Below, in pieces: positions 1-7,586 of a DNA stretch of 64,000 nt. The number at the start of each line of letters is the position of its first letter. The stretch's first letter is position 1. Under the pieces are notes generated by a model. That model worked only from the letters and a program-made list of their open reading frames with translations, searched no databases and had not been told where the DNA came from. This DNA is from Pseudomonas nitroreducens. GTDB lineage: Bacteria; Pseudomonadota; Gammaproteobacteria; Pseudomonadales; Pseudomonadaceae. The stretch covers positions 806,001-870,000 of the forward strand of contig NZ_JALJXP010000001.1 in NCBI RefSeq assembly GCF_024170165.1, given 5' to 3'. A program made the translations under genes and the position numbers.

Positions 1-884
1 ATCTGCAGCAGCAGTGGCGTGAGGAAGGGCAGGGAGCCGCTGCCCAGCCGGGCGAACAGGTTACCCAATACGCCCACGGCGAAGGTCCGCGTGGCGAACA
101 GCGAGGGCGGGAACAGTGGCGCTTCGATGCGCAGGGCGCGCAGCCAGTAGGCCGCCAGCAGCACCAGCCCGCCCACCAGCAGCAGGACCACGCGCACGTG
201 AGGCATGTGCAGCTCGCCCAGGCCTTCCAGGGCGATGGTGATCAGCACCATGGCGCCGCCGAAGAGCAGGAAGCCGATCGAGTCGAAACGCGTTGCGCGC
301 ACGCCGCGCAGGTCCGGCATCAGGCGCAGGGCGACGATGAAGCCGACCAGTCCCACCGGCAGGTTGATCAGGAAGATCCAGTGCCAGCTGGCGTACTCCA
401 CCAGCCAGCCGCCCAGGGTCGGGCCAGCCAGCGGGCCGAGCAGGCCGGGAATGGTGACGAAACTGAGGATGCGCACCAGTTCCGTACGCGGGTACACGCG
501 CAGGATTACCAGGCGCCCCACCGGCATCATCAGCGCGCCGCCGATGCCCTGCACCACGCGGGCGCCGACCAGGCTGCCAAGGCTCGGCGAGAGCGCGCAG
601 AGCAGCGAGCCGAGGCTGAACAGGAAGATCGAGAAGAGGAACACCCGGCGCGTGCCGAAGCGGTCGGAAATCCAGCCGGAAGAGGGGATCAGCAGCGCCA
701 CGGTGAGCAGGTAGGCGATCACCACGCCCTGCATGCGCAGCGGGTCCTCTTCCAGCGAGCGGGCCATGCTCGGCAGGGCGGTGTTGAGGATGGTGCCGTC
801 CAGGGCCTGCATGAAGAAGGCGATTGCCACCAGCCAGGGCAGCAGGCGGGCTACGCGGGGCGTGAGGATGAAGGGTTCGCTCAT
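1..884 (-). CDS. DHA2-family MFS multidrug efflux transporter (3' end cut by window)
   Basis: Inner-membrane proton-driven drug/H+ antiporter by family. The minus-strand frame opens at the ATG at 884 and stays open to base 1, so about the first 294 residues are seen and the C-terminal half lies outside. Residues ~29-40 carry the DHA2 motif DGTILNTALPSMA; ~72-84 the loop motif GWISDRFGTRRV; ~150-170 the antiporter motif C-like stretch PGLLGPLAGPTLGGWL. Alternating hydrophobic segments fit the first eight or so of 14 membrane helices. The protein looks like the MdtD branch, but substrate cannot be read from sequence. It is divergent from the DUF2780 gene pair, with a 285-bp gap holding no recognised operator. 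Confidence 0.85.
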   Translation of the reverse strand, partial: MSEPFILTPRVARLLPWLVAIAFFMQALDGTILNTALPSMARSLEEDPLRMQGVVIAYLLTVALLIPSSGWISDRFGTRRVFLFSIFLFSLGSLLCALSPSLGSLVGARVVQGIGGALMMPVGRLVILRVYPRTELVRILSFVTIPGLLGPLAGPTLGGWLVEYASWHWIFLINLPVGLVGFIVALRLMPDLRGVRATRFDSIGFLLFGGAMVLITIALEGLGELHMPHVRVVLLLVGGLVLLAAYWLRALRIEAPLFPPSLFATRTFAVGVLGNLFARLGSGSLPFLTPLLLQ

Positions 885-1169
885 GGTCGGTCCGTCGGGC
901 GGGAATGGCTCTAGCTTAGGGAATCTTTGCCGAACGCGGGGAAATTCGCCGCGGTAGCGCGAGCTGATTCTCCCCAGTCGCCAGCCGGGAGGATTGGACG
1001 AATGGCCTTTCGTTGCCGGCAGGCCAGGAGTTCCCTGGCGCAGCCCCATGACGCCGGACATTTCTGTCCCCGTGAACGGAGCGCGTTTTTCCTCCGCTGC
1101 GCCTCCCGGGGCGGAACAATGGCCCTGGCTCCCGGTCGATATGGCGTCCGGAACCCCCAGGAGACAGCG

Positions 1170-1712
1170 ATGTCCGTCAAACCCCGTGTCACCCTCGCAC
1201 TGGCCGCCCTGCTGGCGGCTTCCTCCGCGTTTGCTTTCAACCTGGGCGATGCCGCCAAGGCGGTGTCCGGCGCGACCGGCTCCGATACCTCGCGCGTTGC
1301 CTCCACGCCGCAGACCAGCGGCCTGCTCAGTGCCCTGACCGGCCAGCTCGGCGTCAGCGACGAACAGGCGCTCGGCGGTACCGGCGCACTGCTGGGCCTG
1401 GCGAAGAACAAGCTGAGCACCACCGATTACTCGCAGCTGGCGAAGACCGTTCCCGGCCTCGACAAGCTCACCGGCAGCAATGCCCTGGGCGGCCTCGGTG
1501 GCCAGCTCGGCGACCTCGGCGGCGGCGCTTCCAGCGGCCTGCTGGGTAACGTCAGCAGCATGGGCGACGTGAGCAAGGCCTTCGGTGCGCTGGGCATGGA
1601 CCAGGACATGACCGGCAAATTCTCCAGCGTGCTGCTGGATTACCTCGGCAAGCAGGGCCTGAACAGCAACCTGCTCGGCACCCTGGGCAGCCTCTGGGGC
1701 ACCGGCGCCTGA
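1170..1712 (+). CDS. DUF2780 secreted protein, copy 1
   Basis: A 180-residue protein of unknown function. I start it at the ATG at 1170, which has AGGAGA eight bases upstream, rather than at the far-upstream in-frame codon at 927, because the protein then begins with a clean signal peptide (residues 1-22, ending SSAFA). The mature part is rich in Gly, Leu, Ser and Ala: QLGVSDEQALGGTGALLGLA (~53-72) and a C-terminal block FGALGMDQDM ... LLGTLGSLWG. These are hallmarks of the DUF2780 family (VcgC/VcgE-like). A paralogue follows 97 bp downstream in the same direction, so the two are probably co-expressed. Export to the periplasm or outside is inferred from the signal peptide only. Confidence 0.8.
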   Translation: MSVKPRVTLALAALLAASSAFAFNLGDAAKAVSGATGSDTSRVASTPQTSGLLSALTGQLGVSDEQALGGTGALLGLAKNKLSTTDYSQLAKTVPGLDKLTGSNALGGLGGQLGDLGGGASSGLLGNVSSMGDVSKAFGALGMDQDMTGKFSSVLLDYLGKQGLNSNLLGTLGSLWGTGA

Positions 1713-1809
1713 TATCCGCCGGCCGGCGCGGAACCGCCGCGCCGCGCCCCGGTCCTATCGACGATCCGACTCCGCACCGGGGTCGGACAGCCGTTCTCCG
1801 GAGCCGTCG

Positions 1810-2373
1810 ATGTCCCCCCGTTCCGTCGTCTTCCTGGCCGCCGCCTGGTTGGCCGCTGCCCCCGTGTTCGCCGCTACCTTCACCGATACCAGCGAGCCTG
1901 TCGGGCAGGCGCAGGAAGTGCCGGCGGCCGCCAATGCGCTGCTGGGCAACCTCACCAGGCAATTGGGTGTCAGCGAACAGCAGGCCATCGGCGGCGCCGG
2001 CGCCATGCTGGCGATGGCGATGAACAGCCTGAAGGACACCGATACCGCGCAGTTGCAGAAGTCCGTGCCGAACCTCGGCCAGCTCGCCGGCAACAGCTCG
2101 CTGGGGGACCTGGGCGGGGCGCTGGGTGGTTTCGGCGGGCTGGGCAACGCCGCGGCGCTGCTGGGTGGTGTCAACAACCTGCAGGACGTCGACCAGATCT
2201 TCGGCGTGCTGGGCATGGACCAGTCGATGATCGGCCGCTTCGCCGGGGTGATCCTCGACTACTTCACCGAGCAGGGCCTGAGCAGCCAGCTGCTGGGGAC
2301 GCTCGGCGGGCTCTGGGGGACGCCGGCGGCCCCGCTGACGCCGGCTGCGCCGGTCGCCGGACGGGGTGCGTAG
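1810..2373 (+). CDS. DUF2780 secreted protein, copy 2
   Basis: A 187-residue paralogue of the preceding gene, again with an N-terminal signal peptide (hydrophobic residues 5-21, cleavage probably after FA at ~22). The same blocks recur in the same order: QLGVSEQQAIGGAGAMLAMA, SVPNLGQLAGNSSLGDLGG, FGVLGMDQSM and LLGTLGGLWG. The C-terminus has a short Pro/Ala tail (PAAPLTPAAPVA) absent from copy 1. Function unknown. It converges on the acyltransferase gene with only six bases between the two stop codons. Confidence 0.8.
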   Translation: MSPRSVVFLAAAWLAAAPVFAATFTDTSEPVGQAQEVPAAANALLGNLTRQLGVSEQQAIGGAGAMLAMAMNSLKDTDTAQLQKSVPNLGQLAGNSSLGDLGGALGGFGGLGNAAALLGGVNNLQDVDQIFGVLGMDQSMIGRFAGVILDYFTEQGLSSQLLGTLGGLWGTPAAPLTPAAPVAGRGA

Positions 2374-2379
2374 GGAGCG

Positions 2380-3264
2380 TCAGAACTCCTGGCGCAGTTG
2401 CTCGATGCGCTGGTCCTTCTGCTCCCACAACTGCGACACCCAGTGCTGCACGTACTGGCGGAATTCCGCGTCGTTCTCGTAATCGCCCTGCCATAGCGCG
2501 GGGTCGATTTCCCGTGCCTGGATATCGACGATGACCCGCGGCACGCGCCCGCACAGCAGGTCCCAGAAGCCCGGTCGCGGGCCCTTCGGGTAGACCAGGG
2601 TGACGTCCAGCAGCGTATCCAGCTGCTCGCCCAGCGCCGCCAGGACGAAGGCCACGCCGCCGGCCTTGGGCTTGAGCAGGTTCTGGTAGGGTGACTGCTG
2701 CCGGGCCTGCTTGGCCGGGGTGAAGCGGGTGCCTTCGAGGTAGTTCACCACGGTCACCGGCATGCGCTTGAACTTCTCGCAGGCGGCCCTGGTGATCTCC
2801 AGGTCCTTGCCCTTGAGCTCCGGGTGCTTCTCCAGGAAGGCCTTGCTGTAGCGCTTCATGAAGGGGTAGTCGAGTGCCCAGAAGGCCAGCCCGAGGAAGG
2901 GCACCCAGATCAGTTCCTTCTTCAGGAAGAACTTGAAGTAGGGCGTCTTGCGGTTGAACGCCTGCACCAGCGCCGGGATGTCGACCCAGGACTGGTGGTT
3001 GCTGATCACCAGGTAGGAGGTGTCGCCGCGCAGCTGGGCGCCGCCGCGGATGTCCCAGACGGTGGGGGTCATCAGGGCGAAGATGGCCTTGTCGATTTCC
3101 GCCCAGGTTTCGGCGATCCACATCACCGCGCGCGAGCACGCATCCTTGGCGGCCTGGCCGGGGAGGATCAGCTTGAGCAATGCGATCAGCAGCATCGGGC
3201 CGATCAGGATCAGGGTGTTGAGCAGCAGCAGAAGGCTGGCGATGACGCCCATCAGTGCCTGCAT
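2380..3264 (-). CDS. PlsC-type 1-acyl-glycerol-3-phosphate acyltransferase family (YihG-like)
   Basis: A 294-residue membrane acyltransferase that would transfer an acyl chain to a lysophospholipid or similar acceptor on the cytoplasmic face of the inner membrane. It has a hydrophobic N-terminus (residues 5-40), the catalytic HX4D motif as NHQSWVD (~90-96), and the acceptor-binding EGTR motif as LEGTRFTP (~160-167). I chose the ATG at 3264 because AAGGAACG precedes it by about eight bases; the frame stays open upstream to 3474 but without a better start. The length and the long C-terminal part fit the YihG/PlsC-like subgroup rather than the essential PlsC. Substrate is unknown. Confidence 0.8.
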   Translation of the reverse strand: MQALMGVIASLLLLLNTLILIGPMLLIALLKLILPGQAAKDACSRAVMWIAETWAEIDKAIFALMTPTVWDIRGGAQLRGDTSYLVISNHQSWVDIPALVQAFNRKTPYFKFFLKKELIWVPFLGLAFWALDYPFMKRYSKAFLEKHPELKGKDLEITRAACEKFKRMPVTVVNYLEGTRFTPAKQARQQSPYQNLLKPKAGGVAFVLAALGEQLDTLLDVTLVYPKGPRPGFWDLLCGRVPRVIVDIQAREIDPALWQGDYENDAEFRQYVQHWVSQLWEQKDQRIEQLRQEF

Positions 3265-3388
3265 GAAGTCCGTTCCTTGTGCTTGATTGGCGGCCCCATC
3301 ATACGCAGCAGGTTGCGGGTTCCCAAGCGGCACTCCCGCCAAGCGGGCGGGCGGATTATGCTGCGCTGACAATCTGCCGGGAGCCGCC

Positions 3389-4654
3389 ATGTCCGATTCG
3401 CCGTACCTGCGCATTCCAGTGAAAGACGTCACCCTCGGGATGTACGTGCAGGAGCTTTGCGGTTCCTGGGTCAATCATCCGTTCTGGCGCGCACGTTTCC
3501 TCCTGGAGGACCCGAACGATCTGCAGCGCCTGCAACGCAGCGCCGTCCGCGAGGTCCTGATCGACCCGCGGCGAGGATGTGTCCCTGTCGCGCCAGCATT
3601 GGCTGCGGCGCAGCCCGACGTAGCGGCCGACGCCGCGAGCGAGGATGACTTCGGAGAACCGGCTCCGCTGGCGCCGGTGCTGCGGCGCAGTCTGGAAGAC
3701 GAGCTGCAGGTCGCCCGGCAGCTGTGCATCCGCTCCAAGGAACGGGTCATCGCCATGTTCCAGGATGCGCGCATGGGCCGCGCGGTGGAGGCCGAGAGCG
3801 CGCAGGAACTGGTGGGCGAAATCGCCGCCTCGATGCAGCGCCATCCCGACGCGGTGATCAGCCTGGCCCGGCTCAAGACCGCCGACGAATACACCTACCT
3901 GCACTCGGTTGCCGTCTGCGCATTGATGATCGCCCTGGCCCGCCAGCTCGGCCTCGATGAACTGCTGGTGCGCGAAGCGGGCCTCGCCGGCCTGCTGCAC
4001 GACATCGGCAAGATGTGCGTGCCGATGACCGTGCTGAACAAGCCCGGCCGTCTCGACGAAAGCGAATTCGCCCGTGTTCGCGAACATCCCTGGCGCGGTG
4101 GCGAGATTCTCCGCGAGGGGCGCCACGTCAGCGCGCTGGTGCTCGACGTGTGCCTGCACCATCACGAGAAGCTCGACGGCAGCGGTTACCCGCATCGTCT
4201 GGCGGGCGAGCAGATCAGCCTGTTCGCGCGCATGGGCGCGGTCTGCGACATCTACGACGCGATCACCTCCGACCGTCCCTACAAGACCGGCTGGTGCCCG
4301 GCCGAATCACTGCAGCGCATGACCCAGTGGTGCGGCAGCCACCTCGACGAAAATGTCTTCCGTGCTTTCATCCGCTGCCTGGGCATCTACCCCATCGGCG
4401 CGCTGGTGCGCCTGCAGAGCGAGCGCCTGGCGGTGGTGGTGGAGCAGGGCGCGGAGCTGCTGCTGCCGGTAGTGAAGGTGTTCTACTCGACCCGCACCCG
4501 CGCGGCGATTCCCGTCGAGGTGATCGACCTCGCCCGCCTCAAGGGCCGCGAGCGCATCGTCGGCCGCGAGTCGCCGGAGAAGTGGGGCTTCCGCCACCTG
4601 GAATCCCTGTGGTGCGGTATGGATCGCCGGCGCGGTTCGCTGTTCGAGCGCTGA
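3389..4654 (+). CDS. HD-GYP domain cyclic-di-GMP phosphodiesterase
   Basis: A 421-residue soluble protein predicted to hydrolyse c-di-GMP. The N-terminus (~1-130) fits DUF3391, a domain commonly fused to HD-GYP. The catalytic domain (~175-370) has all signature residues: LHDIGK, the downstream HPWRGG histidine, HHHEKLDGSGYP and CDIYDAITSDRPYK, so it looks catalytically intact. The in-frame open stretch begins at 3287, but the ATG at 3389 starts the conserved DUF3391 sequence and fits family length. It is read divergently from the acyltransferase and is followed by the retropepsin-like gene 69 bp downstream. Confidence 0.88.
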   Translation: MSDSPYLRIPVKDVTLGMYVQELCGSWVNHPFWRARFLLEDPNDLQRLQRSAVREVLIDPRRGCVPVAPALAAAQPDVAADAASEDDFGEPAPLAPVLRRSLEDELQVARQLCIRSKERVIAMFQDARMGRAVEAESAQELVGEIAASMQRHPDAVISLARLKTADEYTYLHSVAVCALMIALARQLGLDELLVREAGLAGLLHDIGKMCVPMTVLNKPGRLDESEFARVREHPWRGGEILREGRHVSALVLDVCLHHHEKLDGSGYPHRLAGEQISLFARMGAVCDIYDAITSDRPYKTGWCPAESLQRMTQWCGSHLDENVFRAFIRCLGIYPIGALVRLQSERLAVVVEQGAELLLPVVKVFYSTRTRAAIPVEVIDLARLKGRERIVGRESPEKWGFRHLESLWCGMDRRRGSLFER

Positions 4655-4723
4655 GTGTGCTGGCGAACCTATGGCGGCCGTGATAGTCCTATGCGCATAC
4701 CCGCACAACCCCGGAGATTCCGC

Positions 4724-5245
4724 GTGAAACGCGTCCTCGCTCTGCTGTCCCTGCTCGCTCTGCCTGGCCTGACCCTGGCCGCCGAACCCAAGCTCTATGG
4801 CCGCTACGAATGGGTCAGCCTGCCCGAGCTGAACCAGACGCTGCAGGCCAAGATGGACACCGGCGCCTATACCTCGTCGCTGTCGGCCAAGGACATCCAG
4901 ATCTTCCAGCGTGACGGCGAGGACTGGGTACGCTTCAAGCTGGCCACCAAGGACGGCGGCGACTCGGTGTACGAGCATAAGCTGTCGCGCATCTCGAAGA
5001 TCAAGAACCGCACCGAATCCGCAGGCGAGGACGAAGAGGAAGAGGCCAGCCCCGGCCTCAGCCAGCGCCCGGTGATCGAACTGCCGGTATGCCTGGGCGG
5101 CGACCAGCGCACCATCGAGGTCAACCTCACCGATCGCAGCCACTTCAACTACCCGTTCCTGATGGGCACCAAGGGCCTGCGCAAATTCCACGTCGCCGTC
5201 GATCCCGGCGAGCGTTTCACCGCCGGCAAGCCGAGCTGCTCCTGA
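4724..5245 (+). CDS. Periplasmic retropepsin-like aspartic peptidase family protein (RloA/RimB type)
   Basis: A 173-residue exported protein of the family long annotated ATP-dependent zinc protease (PF05618) and now regarded as retropepsin-like. I place the start at the GTG at 4724, preceded by CCGGAG with 8-base spacing; this yields a signal peptide (VKRVLALLSLLALPGLTLAA). The active-site motif is KMDTGAYTSSL (~38-48), where the D-T-G triplet is the retropepsin aspartate. Residues ~100-115 form an acidic, Glu-rich loop. It lies just upstream of creBC in the same direction, and the ~65-bp gap has no obvious terminator, so co-transcription is possible. Confidence 0.75.
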   Translation: MKRVLALLSLLALPGLTLAAEPKLYGRYEWVSLPELNQTLQAKMDTGAYTSSLSAKDIQIFQRDGEDWVRFKLATKDGGDSVYEHKLSRISKIKNRTESAGEDEEEEASPGLSQRPVIELPVCLGGDQRTIEVNLTDRSHFNYPFLMGTKGLRKFHVAVDPGERFTAGKPSCS

Positions 5246-5282
5246 TCCTCGATTGACGCGGCGCGGGGCATGATGGACCCTT

Positions 5283-5297
5283 CCGGGACTGTCCCGG
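5283..5297. promoter_or_regulatory. 15-bp palindrome in the creB leader
   Basis: CCGGGAC-T-GTCCCGG is a perfect 7+1+7 inverted repeat ending 13 bases before the creB ATG. It could be an operator or an RNA hairpin near the ribosome-binding site; no experimental parallel is known to me. Confidence 0.4.
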
Positions 5298-5310
5298 GAA
5301 TCGGAATCCC

Positions 5311-6000
5311 ATGCCCCATATCCTCATCGTCGAAGATGAAGCCGCCATCGCCGACACGCTGCTCTACGCCCTGCAGGCCGAAGGTTTCGAGACCACCTGG
5401 CTGAACCTCGCCGGCTCCGCCCTGGAACGCCTGCAGCATGACGTTTTCGACCTGGTCATCCTCGATGTCGGCCTGCCTGACATCAGCGGTTTCGAAGCCT
5501 GCAAGCAACTGCGGCGCTTCTCCGAAGTGCCGGTGATCTTTCTCACCGCGCGCAATGCCGAGATCGATCGTGTGGTGGGCCTGGAGATCGGCGCCGACGA
5601 CTACGTGGTCAAACCCTTCAGCCCCCGCGAAGTCGCCGCGCGGGTGAAAGCCATCCTCAAGCGTACTGCGCCCCGTGAAGCACCTGCCGCAGCGCCCGCC
5701 GGCAACGGCCCCTTCGAGGTGGATGAAGAGCGCTTCCTGATCCGCTACCACGGTCACTCGCTGGCGCTGACCCGCCATGAATTCCGCCTGCTGCAGACGC
5801 TGCTGGCGCGCCCTGAACGCGTCTTCAGCCGCGAGCAGCTGCTCGATGCCCTGGGCGTCGCTGCCGACGCCGGCTACGAGCGCAACGTCGACAGCCACAT
5901 CAAGAGCCTGCGCGCCAAGTTGCGCCAGGTCGCTCCCGCCGCCGAACCGATCCAGACCCATCGCGGCCTGGGCTACAGCTACGCGCCGGACAAGAGCTGA
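5311..6000 (+). CDS. creB: Response regulator CreB
   Basis: A 229-residue OmpR/PhoB-type response regulator of the CreBC two-component system, which in P. aeruginosa answers to penicillin-binding-protein inhibition and controls creD. The receiver domain (1-120) has the acidic pair ED in ILIVEDEAAIADT, the phospho-acceptor Asp in LVILDVGLPDISG (~54) and the conserved Lys in DDYVVKPFSP. The winged-helix domain (~130-225) has LTRHEFRLLQTLLARPERVFSREQL and the recognition region ERNVDSHIKSLRAKLR. Its TGA overlaps the creC ATG by one base, so translation is probably coupled. Confidence 0.95.
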   Translation: MPHILIVEDEAAIADTLLYALQAEGFETTWLNLAGSALERLQHDVFDLVILDVGLPDISGFEACKQLRRFSEVPVIFLTARNAEIDRVVGLEIGADDYVVKPFSPREVAARVKAILKRTAPREAPAAAPAGNGPFEVDEERFLIRYHGHSLALTRHEFRLLQTLLARPERVFSREQLLDALGVAADAGYERNVDSHIKSLRAKLRQVAPAAEPIQTHRGLGYSYAPDKS

Positions 6001-7415
6001 TGCGCCTGTCGCTGCGGATCTTCCTGGTCTACTTCTTCTTCGTCGGGCTCACCGGCTGGTTCGTCCTGCGCACGGTGATGGACGAAATCCGCCCCGGCGT
6101 GCGGCAGTCCAGCGAAGAGACGCTGGTGGACACTGCCAACCTGCTGGCCGAGATTCTCCAGGCCGACGTGAAGAGCGGCACCCTCGACCAGAGCCGGCTG
6201 CCCGACATGCTCCGTGCCTACGGCGCGCGCAGCCCGCAGGCGGACATCTGGGGTGTGAACAAGACCGCGGTCAATCACCGCATCTACGTCACCGATGCGC
6301 GCGGCGTGGTCCTGCTGGACTCCCTCGGCAAGGCCGTTGGCCAGGATTATTCGCGCTGGAACGACGTCTATCGGACCCTCAACGGCGAATACGGGGCGCG
6401 CTCCAGCCGCGAGTCGGCGGACGATCCGGAGTCCTCGGTGATGTATGTCGCCGCGCCGATCCGCGACGGCGAGAAGATCATCGGCGTGGTCTCGGTGTCC
6501 AAGCCCAACCGCACACTGCAGCCCTATATCGACCGCTCGCAGCGCCGCCTGGCGTGGCTCGGCGCCGGGCTGATCGTGCTCGGCCTGCTGGTCGGCGCGG
6601 GGCTGTCCTGGTGGCTGAGCCGCTCGCTGGATCGCCTGACCCGCTACGCCCAGGCGGTCAGCGAGGGCCGGCGCGCCGAGCTGCCGCGCTACCGGGGTGG
6701 CGAGATGGCGCAACTGGCTGGCGCGGTCGAGCACATGCGCGTGCGGCTGGAAGGCAAGGATTACGTCGAGCGCTACGTGCATACCCTGACCCACGAATTG
6801 AAGAGCCCGCTGGCGGCGATTCGCGGAGCGGCGGAACTGCTCGAAGGCGAGATGCCTGCCGAGCAGCGTGCGCGCTTCGTCGGCAACATCGCCGGGGAGA
6901 GCGAGCGCCTGCAGCAGCTGATCGAGCGCCTGCTGAACCTCGCCCAGGTGGAGCAGCGCCAGGGGCTGGAGGAGCATGTACCGGTGGCGTTGCATGAGTT
7001 GGCGAATGAGCTGATCGATGAGCGCATGGCGCGTGTGCAGGACGTGCAGCTGGAGAACGCGATTCCTCCGCAGGCAAGCGCGGTGGGCGAGCGTTTCCTG
7101 TTGCGCCAGGCGCTGGGCAACCTGCTGGACAATGCGCTGGACTTCACCCCGACCGGTGGCGTGATTCGTTTTGCTGCGCAGCCTGACGGAGAAGACTGGC
7201 GCGTGGAATTGTTCAACCAGGGTGAAGCCATTCCGGAGTTCGCCCTGCCGCGCCTGACCGAGCGTTTCTATTCCCTGCCGCGCCCGGCGAGCGGGCGCAA
7301 GAGCACCGGCCTGGGCCTCAATTTCGTCGCCGAGGTGGCGGCGCTGCATGGTGGCGAGTTGCGCGTGGAGAACGTCGAGGGCGGCGTGCTCGCGAGTCTG
7401 CGGTTGCCCCAGTAG
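6000..7415 (+). CDS. creC: Sensor histidine kinase CreC
   Basis: A 471-residue inner-membrane sensor kinase partnering CreB. Two membrane segments (~5-25 and ~180-205) bracket a periplasmic sensing region; a HAMP segment follows. The phospho-accepting His sits in HTLTHELKSPLAAIRG (~258-275), and the ATPase domain has the N-box around GNLLDNALDF and the G-box GLGLNFVAEVAALHGG near the C-terminus. The start overlaps the creB stop. The stop codon TAG (7413-7415) lies inside the left arm of a dispersed palindromic repeat that begins at 7412, so the extreme C-terminus was probably set by that insertion. Confidence 0.95.
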   Translation: MRLSLRIFLVYFFFVGLTGWFVLRTVMDEIRPGVRQSSEETLVDTANLLAEILQADVKSGTLDQSRLPDMLRAYGARSPQADIWGVNKTAVNHRIYVTDARGVVLLDSLGKAVGQDYSRWNDVYRTLNGEYGARSSRESADDPESSVMYVAAPIRDGEKIIGVVSVSKPNRTLQPYIDRSQRRLAWLGAGLIVLGLLVGAGLSWWLSRSLDRLTRYAQAVSEGRRAELPRYRGGEMAQLAGAVEHMRVRLEGKDYVERYVHTLTHELKSPLAAIRGAAELLEGEMPAEQRARFVGNIAGESERLQQLIERLLNLAQVEQRQGLEEHVPVALHELANELIDERMARVQDVQLENAIPPQASAVGERFLLRQALGNLLDNALDFTPTGGVIRFAAQPDGEDWRVELFNQGEAIPEFALPRLTERFYSLPRPASGRKSTGLGLNFVAEVAALHGGELRVENVEGGVLASLRLPQ

Positions 7416-7478
7416 GAGCGAGCCTGCTCGCGAACAAGCCCCGCTGCGAATTCGGTTCGCGAGCAAGCTCGCTCCTAC
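7412..7478. repeat. Dispersed palindromic (REP-like) element, family A
   Basis: Two 23-base arms, 7412-7434 and 7456-7478, are inverted copies with one mismatch; core TAGGAGCGAGC(C/T)TGCTCGCG. The same core recurs at six further places in the window. The left arm contributes the creC stop codon. Confidence 0.85.
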
Positions 7479-7490
7479 GAAGAGCCGAAG

Positions 7491-7518
7491 CCACACAATT
7501 CCCACACAGTCTCCACAC
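7491..7518 (+). promoter_or_regulatory. Three phased CCACAC repeats upstream of creD (candidate CreB-binding region)
   Basis: CCACAC begins at 7491, 7502 and 7513, an exact 11-bp period, 68-96 bases before the creD ATG. The E. coli CreB tag is TTCAC-N6-TTCAC, also an 11-bp direct repeat, and creD is the classic CreB target. The match is in architecture and partly in sequence, so the assignment is inferred. Confidence 0.45.
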
Positions 7519-7586
7519 TCCCGCCCGAACGCGCCCACGCGCGGGCCCCAGGCTTGCTCCGTCGTCCACTTACGGAGAAGCCTTCG

